A DNA stretch of 64,000 nucleotides from Notolepis coatsorum. Its lineage: Eukaryota; Chordata; Actinopteri; Aulopiformes; Paralepididae. Below, piece after piece: positions 56,510 to 64,000 of the stretch. The stretch is from contig OZ020585.1 of the NCBI GenBank assembly GCA_963971535.1, positions 156,994,915-157,058,914 on the forward strand, given 5' to 3'. A model generated the notes under the pieces. The model was not told the DNA's origin. It searched no databases and was given only the letters and a program-made list of their open reading frames with translations. The position numbers and the translations under genes were made by a program. How positions within the stretch are numbered: position 1 is the first letter of the stretch; each line of letters starts with the position of its first letter.

Positions 56510-56850
56510 TGTTACGACCCTGGCTCATGGGCACGCAACCTATGTGCAAACCAACACCAAAACCCTGTGCTCTAACTCAAAATGCTACTATATCAAGGAA
56601 CTATTAATGTAAATGTAAACGAATGTACTAATGTAAACCCAACGGACACGGACTGGAAGAATGTGACAGCTCTCCCTCTAAGCACCGACCCTGCATGTGT
56701 GTTACTAGGGCTGGCTTTAAAGCTCCCAGCAGGTAACCAATCAGCACTAATTGGCTAATTGGCAGCCCTCACCTGCATGCCCCGTGACACAGGAGTAATC
56801 AGGCCTGCCTGCACAGTGACACAGGAGTGATCAGCTCCTGGTACATAACA
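56510..56850 (-). repeat. 5' LTR of the gypsy element
   Basis: 341 bp; the one difference noticed from the other LTR is near 56621 (AAACGAATG against AAACTAATG). Confidence 0.93.
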
Positions 56851-56852
56851 CT

Positions 56853-57060
56853 GTGTTTGTATAGCACCTTTCATACAAGAATTGCAGCTCAAAGTGCTTC
56901 ACAGCAGTACAAAAAGACAGGCATAAAATGAGCACAATATTGGCAGATCAAGAGCAATGCATAAAGTGCAGACATAAAGCATAAAATAGATAGCAGTAAA
57001 ATACACAAAGTCAAGGTAAGACATAGAACATTAAATCACATCATTTTTCATATTAGGATC
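56853..57060 (-). mobile_element. retroposon tail (reverse) inside the hAT
   Basis: TTTGTATAGCACCTTTCATA and CTCAAAGTGCTTCACAGCAG are the reverse of the tail at 28676-28815. Confidence 0.7.
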
Positions 57061-58080
57061 TAAGATCTAGGGTCAACTCGCCGAACGTTGAGCGCCAGGA
57101 CCCCCGAAAACCAGACTATAGTCGGGTTTTCATCGTTGTTTCTTTTATTCGATATTTCCATTCATAAAGACATGCCGGCAGCCTGTGTTATCACTGGGGA
57201 TGGGTCTGAGATCTCAAAAGTCCAATACCGCCGCCTAACACCTTGCGGCCGCTATTACACTCCATTTGAAACGATGTGGCTTGGTGTCTGTCATTTTGGA
57301 AATTACACCAGACCACCCTGAAACTACACTCATATTCACGACTGTATAAAATGGAAATGTATGGATGGAAAAATGATCTGTTTTTTGCATCTTGACCGGA
57401 AGAAACTCAATGACAAATCGACTATATTATTAGATCCATAGCTATAATATATAATATAGCTTTAGGCCTGCAAACACAGCCACTTATCCCCATGTTAAAA
57501 GGCACTGGCCTTTCAACAGTAACAATAAACAGCGACATCTGGCGCTGAAAGTGTTAATAGGCGTCTTTGTTTACGGTTTGATTATCACTGATACAAAGTA
57601 AAATAGTGCAGTGCAATAAAATAGTTAGTAAAATAGAATAAAATAATGCAATAGTGCATTGCAATAAAATAGTTATCATCGTATTTTTTCGGGAGGCCGG
57701 TAAGGAGTGCATTACAGTAGTCGAGTCGGCTTGAGATAAAGGCATGGATCTGGTTTTCAGCGTCATTTTGATTTATAAATGGCCATACTTTAGCTATGTT
57801 TCTAAGGTGGAAGAATTATGTTTTTGTCAACTTGTTGATTGTGATTTAAAGCTTAGGTCTGAGTCTACCATAACACCAAGACTTAACTCACTCAAATACA
57901 GTTAGCAGCTGGATAGACTACAGATGGAAATTAGCTTCTGCTAAATCTGGTGCAAACATATTTTCATGTAACAATGATTAATTGTCAAAAAAAAAATAAA
58001 AAATATAATATTAAAAAAAATAAATAAAAAAATGTAAATAGATTCTGGGCTTTTCAGAAAACATTCGGGGCTTGAGCCCA
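57061..58080. other. rest of the hAT interior
   Basis: No transposase motif is found. A 77-codon plus-strand frame at 57088-57321 has no recognised domain. Poly(A) runs lie near 57990-58030. Confidence 0.45.
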
Positions 58081-58129
58081 AGTAGCCACCCCCTAGCCCC
58101 GCCCCTGCTTACTACCATAGTAGTAACAC

Positions 58130-58298
58130 ACTACCACACACTATGACACACTACCATGTGTGAAGAGTACTATATAGATAGTTATTAATATTTATTATTG
58201 TTATATTGTAGAAATGTGTGCATTGAAATGTCTGTAAAGTCTCGACTACATTGAAAATGAGGGTGACCTCAATTGTAATTTCGAGAATAAATAAAGGT

Positions 58299-58341
<43 letters not shown>

Positions 58342-58342
58342 A
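58130..58342 (+). mobile_element. LINE tail with (GAT)n end
   Basis: GTGACCTCAATTGTAATTTC, GAATAAATAAAGGTT and then about 14 GAT triplets: a retroposon 3' end and its microsatellite. Confidence 0.65.
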
Positions 58343-58625
58343 GTGTCCTTATACCTGTATCACTGTACATATTAATACTACAACTCTGTACATACATCTG
58401 ATTAGCTCTAGTACTCAGTAGTAGTAATGTATATATTTTATACCCAGTTTAATCACCATTGTATATTACTGTTGCACTTTACTGTTACATTTGCACTCTG
58501 GTTGGATGCCAGACTTCTTTTGGTTGAACTCTACTTGTGCCGTATGATGACAATTAATCTAATCTAATCTATGTCTCCCTCCACCACATGGAGAAGCCAG
58601 GGTGAGTAAAGCAGACAGTAAGACA

Positions 58626-59093
58626 CAGTGGTGGAAGGTAACTAAGTATTTGTACTCAAATACTGTACTTAAGTACATTTTCGAGCTACTTGTACTTTGT
58701 GAGTATTTAAATTTTAGGGAACTTTATACTTTTACTACATTTCAATGGAAATATTGTACTTTTTTATTCTACATTTATCTGAACCCATCGGTTACTAGTT
58801 ACTTTGAAGAAAAGGATTTTGCGTAGAAAACATAATATATACAAACAAATGTATGAAGAGTATATACTTTAACATTTGAAGCCTGTCAACTTCAAGAGAA
58901 TGTAATCAGAGCAGCATAACTGGACCACATACCACTTTAACATAACCTTAAGTACATTCAATAGCAAATACTTCTCTACTTTTACTTAAGTAGAATTTGA
59001 ATGGAGGACTTTTACTTTTACCAGATTACTCATTTATCTGAGTATTTCTACTTGTACTTAAGTAAAAGGAACTGTGTACTTCTTCCACCACTG
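58626..59093. mobile_element. MITE with CAGTGGTGGAAG termini
   Basis: The left end CAGTGGTGGAAGGTAACTAA and right end GTACTTCTTCCACCACTG are inverted repeats. The interior is rich in TACTTGTACTTAAGTA words. This is a typical fish hAT-type MITE. The 8-bp flanks do not match clearly. Confidence 0.8.
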
Positions 59094-59692
59094 CTCGTTA
59101 GTACAAACCATCCCTCCGCGGCTCCGCCACGCTGGGACGCGGCTGAACCAGAGGGCAGAACGTGTGACGAGCAGGAAGTGAGAATGAGAGAACAGGCTGT
59201 CATGCTGCTATTTGGAGCTTTCGGTCTCCATCAAGCTCATCGACCGGGCCCTCCGCCGACCAGCCAATCGCACGAGGGAGAGCCGGGGGCCCGAGGCCTT
59301 TTTTTAACCTATAATCAACACCCCGGCCAGGCGGCTGGAACAGAACTCACTCGCATACAGTAGACACTATAGAGAGGGCGTGAAGTTTACAGAGCTGTTT
59401 CACACTGTCGCTCCGTTGCTTGCTTCCAGCTCGTCGTTATATAAACAGGCTCCTCCGTCCGGCCTGCAGGCTCACAAACAAACAAAGTTTGTTTTTTCTT
59501 GTCCTTTTTTTTTATAAAAAAGAAAATTTTACTCATAGCTTTTATGGAAATGTTACAAAACGATGTTGCCTTCGCAAAGAGACTATAACGTCCACGTCAA
59601 ACGTCGAGCTCCGCCAGTGTTTCCTATATTCCTCTGACTCGGGACAGTAACTGTTTAGCGTGAGGAAGCCCCACCTTTAACATTTACCATCT
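59094..59692. other. GC-richer unassigned segment
   Basis: It has a CCAATC (59263) and TTATATAAAC (59436), which could be promoter-like, but no exon can be recognised. It is the least repeat-like part of the last 6 kb. Confidence 0.35.
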
Positions 59693-60545
59693 GCAGACTC
59701 TTGATATTCTCCTGATGTATCTAAGACTCCCTGAGACTCTCCTAATATCTCTAAGACTCTCATGAGACTCTCCTAATATCTCTAAGACTCTTAATATCTC
59801 TAGGACTCCCTGAGACTCTCCTGATATATCTAAGACTCTCCTGAAACTCTCCTAATATCTCTAAGACTCTCCTGAAACTCTCCTAATAGCTCTAGGCTCC
59901 CTGAGACTCTCCTAATATCCCTAAGACTCCCCTAATATCTCTAAGACTCTCCTAAGACTCCCATAATATCTCTAAGACTCTCCTAATATCTCCAAGACTC
60001 TCCTAATACTCTCCTAATATCTCTAAGACTCTCCTAATATCTCTAAGACTCTCCTAATATCTCTAAGACTCTCCTAATATCTCTAGGACTCGCTGAGACT
60101 CTCCTAATATCTCTAAGACTCTCCTAATATCTCTAAGACTCGCTGAGACTCTCCTAATATCTCTAAGACTCTCCTAATATCTCTAAAGACTCGCTGAGAC
60201 TCTACTAATATCTCTAAGACTCTCCTAATATCTCTAAGACTCCCTGAGACTCTCCTAATATCTCTAAGACTCTCCTGGGACTCTCCTAATATCTCTAAGA
60301 CTCTCCTAATATCTCTAAGACTCTCCTGGGACTCTCCTAATATCTCTAAGACTCTCCTAATATCTCTAAGACTCGCTGAGACTCTCCTAATATCTCTAAG
60401 ACTCTCCTAATATCTCTAAGACTCGCTGAGACTCTCCTAATATCTCTAAGACTCTCCTAATATCTCTAAGACTCCATGAGACTCTTCTAATATCTCTAAG
60501 ACTCTCCTGGGACTCTCCTAATATCTCGACTCTCCTAATATCTCT
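59693..60545. repeat. CT-rich minisatellite, TCCTAATATCTCTAAGACTC
   Basis: About 40 units of roughly 20 bp, with interspersed (C/G)(T/C)GAGACTCTCC or CTGGGACTCTCC half-units forming higher-order groups of about 60 bp. It ends some 330 bases before the MADF start codon. Confidence 0.95.
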
Positions 60546-60876
60546 AATGCCCGCTCTTAACTGGGCGATTTTCGGCCGTCCCAGACGAAAGATGACCAAT
60601 CGTGGCATAATCTGTGGTCGTTGGCGAAATCGTGGCTCCAAGACGCAGGTCGTACGTCGCACAGTGAGAGAGGTTCAAAGATGACCGACGTGCAAGTCTT
60701 GCGATCAAAGATGCCTGCGACACATATCTGACAGTGCTTGATATTCTACGACCAGCGTCAGCTACCAACCAATAGAAATGCAGCATGATGACGTGTGATC
60801 AGTGCGACCGCATGATGACGTGTGATCAGTGCGACACATGTGCGTTTATGTGGGACAGTGACTGTACAATCCAATA
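60546..60876 (+). promoter_or_regulatory. 5' flank of the MADF gene
   Basis: It contains a direct duplication (GCATGATGACGTGTGATCAGTGCGA at about 60783-60805 and 60811-60834) with TGACGTGT, close to a CRE half-site, and CCAACCAATAG (60766). GGGCGATTTTCGGCC near 60566 may be a transposon terminus. No TATA box is clear. Confidence 0.4.
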
Positions 60877-62573
60877 ATGCCGCCCCGCAAACGGACGCCA
60901 ATTGTGTGGAGTCGTATCAAAGAGGAGAGGCTTGTCGAGTTGTGGCAACAGAAGCCATGCCTGTATGATGTGTCCTCCAGCTGTTACCATGACCGTGTAC
61001 AGAAGGATAAAGAATGGAAGGAAATGGCGGAGGAATTGCAGCTCCCGGGTGAGTTTAACGTTAGTGGCTAGCTAGCTAGCTAGCGGCTGGCTAGCTAGCT
61101 AGCTAGCTAGCGGCTGGCTAGCTAGCGGCTGGCTAGCTAGCGGCTGGCTAGCTAGCTAGCACACACACACACACTATGCAAGTACAGTCTTGTTTCTGTC
61201 AGCCCACTTTCAGTGTACATTAACTAACGTAATGTTGTTATTGCGCTTCACAGCCGAAGAGGTGGTAACGCATGCAGCGTCCCTGCGCACCCAATACGGG
61301 AAGCTATTACATCCCAAACCCAGTGGAAGTGGGACTAAAGACCCAACCCAGCGACAGACATGGATACTGAAGTACCTGGACTTCCTAAAGCATCATGTAT
61401 TGCCTCGTCAGTCCTACAGCACCCTGGAGGTATGTGTATATTTGGAAATTGACAATAATAACGTACTTACTGTACATACTTGATTGATTGATTGAAAACT
61501 TTATTAACAGATTGCAGAATGGGTACAATACAGTACAGCTCAATACACACAATTGTTAAGGGGATGCAGACCAGAGAAAGACTTTCGTCTTGTTTACATC
61601 AGGGTCCCCCATTTTCAATTCATCAGGATTGAACCACTAAAGTTGTCAGACCGTTTATTTCTTAATAATGAATACTATAGTCTGTGGTGGCCTTGACTTC
61701 TTAAATTTCTCTTTTAATTACACGTTTAAAATCAACTGGATGAATGTTTCTCTGTAACCCATTCTATTTGGAATTTTATACCAAACTATATATTTTCCAT
61801 ATATCTACAAACTATATACTGTAGTAGCCTTTGTAAAATACCCTGTAACCCACTGCCTCTCGTGGTTTATTGCTTAATTATCACCTTGTACTGTGTCCTA
61901 CAGTTCACAAATGGTGTCACCTGCATAATCATTGTGTGTATACTTGGTCAATAAAGATTATTCTGATCCTATGTCCTTCATCCAGCTAGATGATTCAGTG
62001 ACGGACAGCTGTGCTGACACTGCTGAACAAGATCCAGAGAGTGATGACCTTGGGGAATCAGCGGTGTCAGAATCATCAGCACAGGACCCACCAACCCGTA
62101 CATCCACACCCGCACCCACACCCACACCGGGTGGTCAGGCAAAAGTGGTCCGGAGCAAGCCATGGGAGAGAGGGCTGAACCTTGAGAGAGAGAAGATTGA
62201 CCTCCTCAAGCAAGTAGTTTCAGACAACAGAGATGATGATGATGAAGATGTAATTTTTGGTAAACAGGTGGGCAGTGAGATGCGTCACGTAACGGATCCT
62301 GTTGAAAAAATGCGAGCAAGGCGGTCCATCATGAGGATGATTTATGAATCTCAGGACAGAAGCATGTCAATACGTCAACAGGTGCAGGGTCCTGCATCAC
62401 AGCCGAATCAGCCGATGTATCGCACCTTCCCACACAACACACCACACCAGCGGCAAACGCAAACCTTTCAACCCTACCACCAGCCTCCTCCCACTCCCAG
62501 TTCTCAACCGTCTAGTAGCTACATGGGGATGCTCAGTGAAAATTCAGATACGCAGGCTGAATATGATTACTGA
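60877..62573 (+). CDS. MADF-domain protein, three exons, 311 aa
   Basis: Exons 60877-61048, 61254-61429 and 61986-62573, with GT-AG introns (GTGAGT...CACAG; GTATGT...ATCCAG) and consistent phases (1, then 0). The N-terminal 110 residues form a MADF/Myb-SANT-like DNA-binding domain: RLVELWQQKPCLYDV, then DKEWKEMAEELQLP, then HAASLRTQYGKLL and WILKYLDFLKHHVLPR. The C-terminal half is acidic and Ser/Pro-rich. It has a helical segment with RRSIMRMIYESQ that could be a BESS-like interaction motif, then a Gln/Pro-rich tail. The protein may be a transcription factor or the MADF partner protein of a PIF/Harbinger transposon; no DDE transposase is visible nearby. The frame is intact. Confidence 0.82.
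61062..61165. repeat. (GCTA)n repeat in intron 1
   Basis: GCTAGCTAGC runs with CGGCTG interruptions, followed by a short (AC)n. Confidence 0.9.
61483..61625. repeat. dispersed repeat family A, copy 3, in intron 2
   Basis: GATTGATTGAAAACTTTATT, GCAGAATGGGTACAATACAG and CAGGGTCCCCCATTTTCAAT; matches 32288-32430 and 26041-26170. Confidence 0.87.
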
Positions 62574-62603
62574 TAATCAGTACAACTGGTAGTGTGGTAG
62601 TGC

Positions 62604-63612
62604 CATTGTCCACTTGTTTTTTTTCTTGTAATTTTAATGATGTATATTTTCTGGGTCTGGCGGCCGTGGGCTCTGACTGGGGGGGGGGCCGTGGTTCGGT
62701 GTCTCTGCGGGTCGAGGCATTAAAGAGGCGTGATGCTTTGGCCCGCGGGGGTGCCGGACACCGGGTCCTCCGTGGTTGGGGTTCGTGGCTGCCTGCCTCA
62801 GGAATTTTTTTTTTTTTATAGTACGTTTTATTTTCCTCCACTTGTTTTTTTTCTTGTAATTTTAATGATGTATATTTTCTGGGTCTGGCGGCCGTGGGCT
62901 CTGACTGGGGGGGGGCCGTGGTTCGGTGTCTCTGCGGGTCGAGGCATTAAAGAGGCATGATGCTTTGGCCCGCGGGGGTGCCGGACACCGGGTCCTCCGT
63001 GGTTGGGGTTCGTGGCTGCCTGCCTCAGGAATCTTTTTTTTTTTATAGTACGTTTTATTTTCCTTATACTTTGCACTTTATTTGAAGTTTTCTAGCCCCT
63101 GTTGAGCAGTGAACAGTAAGTTCATATACTGTAATTTCTAAATTGTTTTGATATCTTGAAGCACCTTCTTACATTCTGAAACACCTTATTTTACATTCTT
63201 TTTTTGTGATCAAAAGGGGGAGCAGAGCGAGCGAGTGCCATTGTCCACTTGTTTTTTTTCTTGTAATTTTAATGATGTATATTTTCTGGGTCTGGCGGCC
63301 GTGGGCTCTGACTGGGGGGGGGCCGTGGTTCGGTGTCTCTGCGGGTCGAGGCATTAAAGAGGCGTGATGCTTTGGCCCGCGGGGGTGCCGGACACCGGGT
63401 CCTCCGTGGTTGGGGTTCGTGGCTGCCTGCCTCAGGAATCTTTTTTTTTTTATAGTACGTTTTATTTTCCTTATACTTTGCACTTTATTTGAAGTTTTCT
63501 AGCCCCTGTTGAGCAGTGAACAGTAAGTTCATATACTGTAATTTCTAAAAAAAATTGATATCTTGAAGCACCTTCTTACATTCTTTTTTTGTGATCAAAA
63601 GGGGGAGCAGAG
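62604..63612. repeat. triplicated 3' flank block
   Basis: A block of about 210 bp (CCACTTGTTTTTTTTCTTGT to GCCTGCCTCAGGAAT) occurs at 62610-62805, 62839-63033 and 63243-63440. The second and third copies also share a further 180 bp (TTTGCACTTTATTTGAAGTT to GATCAAAAGGGGGAGCAGAG). Copies differ at only a few positions, so duplication was recent. Confidence 0.93.
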
Positions 63613-63714
63613 CGTATATATACTGTATTTGTATATACTGTATAGAAATACTGTAATTTCTTAATTTTTTTGATATCTTGAAGCACTTGCTAATCTTGAA
63701 GCACTTGCTATTCA

Positions 63715-63720
63715 AATAAA
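63715..63720 (+). terminator. possible poly(A) signal of the MADF gene
   Basis: AATAAA after a run of GAAGCACTTGCTA repeats; the clearest candidate downstream of the stop, 1.14 kb away. Confidence 0.4.
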
Positions 63721-63736
63721 AAAATTATTACTTTGA

Positions 63737-64000
63737 TAAACCATTCCAGTTTCATTTATTTACATTTCTCAGACAAACAAGGAAATAGAATGAAATTAAT
63801 AATAAAGCAGTTATAATAAAGACAAAGAAAATGATTAATTACCACTTGTATCGGTGTTATCAATGACCCGTGTTAGATTGATATTTCAATTTTGTAGAAC
63901 TTCAGGGTCAAGGTCCAGCAGTCTTACTTCCATCCAAGTAAATCTACAAGTAAGCTAGTGACCACTGTCCCTGTTGTTGGTGAGCTGTTGTTTTTGTTTA
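63737..64000. other. unassigned sequence at window end
   Basis: No exon is recognised on either strand before the window ends. Confidence 0.4.

Larger units (their letters stand above)
53466..56855 (-). mobile_element. Ty3/gypsy-like LTR element without polymerase
   Basis: Identical-length 341-bp LTRs (53471-53811, 56510-56850), TGTTACGACC...GTACATAACA, with CTGTG duplicated outside (53466-53470, 56851-56855). Minus-strand primer site for tRNA-Pro and polypurine tract GGTGGGGGAGG. The interior codes for a Gag and an overlapping ORF, but has no RT, RNase H or integrase. The LTRs are nearly identical (one difference noticed), so the insertion is young. Confidence 0.92.
53246..58107. mobile_element. 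hAT element containing a gypsy insertion
   Basis: The left terminus CAGGGGCGGATTTATG and right terminus AGCCCCGCCCCTG are flanked by CTTACTAC (53238-53245, 58108-58115), a perfect 8-bp duplication. Without the gypsy element, about 1.5 kb of interior remains, with no transposase seen. It is therefore non-autonomous. Confidence 0.92.

Noticed and set aside
57088..57321. Possible THAP-like start in a 77-codon frame in the hAT at 53-58 kb
   Set aside because: Only the first few residues are suggestive; the Cys/His spacing of a THAP domain is absent.
59001..59363. 120-codon ORF near 59.0-59.4 kb as a host gene
   Set aside because: It begins inside the MITE and crosses its end; composition and sequence give no family resemblance.

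Overview
The window looks like a transposon-packed, gene-poor stretch of a teleost fish genome. The evidence is the mix of element families (BEL/Pao, Ty3/gypsy-like, L2-like LINEs, several hAT families, tRNA-headed SINEs), very long (GT)n and (AAT)n microsatellites, small spliced exons with GT-AG introns, and a captured vertebrate Y-box protein sequence. I see no bacterial or viral genome organisation and no clearly host-encoded gene. The only intact-looking multi-exon coding unit (MADF domain, 60.9-62.6 kb) may itself belong to a transposon.

Layout. 1-0.99 kb: unassigned sequence and a (GT)n tract. 0.99-23.64 kb: a nested stack that appears to be one CACTA-type DNA transposon sitting in a GT microsatellite. 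It contains (a) an LTR retrotransposon (1913-7415) whose single ORF carries a captured YBX1 cold-shock protein and is itself interrupted by a 1.8-kb transposon with 9-bp target duplications; (b) a BEL/Pao element (7620-16863) lacking reverse transcriptase, with a 2.2-kb hAT in one LTR; (c) remnants of a spliced gene encoding a SAM domain, a C2H2 finger and a separate C-terminal exon, split by a 3-kb minisatellite of 21-bp units. 23.6-32.6 kb: decayed hAT copies, MITEs, two SINEs and LINE fragments. 32.6-41.2 kb: a second BEL/Pao element with an uninterrupted pol. 41.2-43.9 kb: LINE tails and a palindromic MITE. 43.96-50.2 kb: an LTR element with 2.4-kb LTRs and only 1.4 kb of non-coding interior. 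50.2-51.9 kb: a 5'-truncated LINE with an open RT. 53.2-58.1 kb: a hAT element containing a gypsy element without polymerase. 58.6-64 kb: a MITE, a CT-rich minisatellite, and the MADF gene with a triplicated 3' flank.

How the parts relate. Several insertions have target duplications and near-identical LTRs, so the order of events can be read: host microsatellite, then the CACTA-like element, then LTR elements inside it, then DNA transposons inside those. Three LTR elements lack a polymerase (YBX1-carrying element, giant-LTR element, 53.5-kb gypsy) and BEL copy 1 has lost its RT. Their young LTRs imply they were moved by enzymes encoded elsewhere. Coordinates were read by eye and can be off by a few bases. 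Family names are from recognisable motifs, not from a database search.
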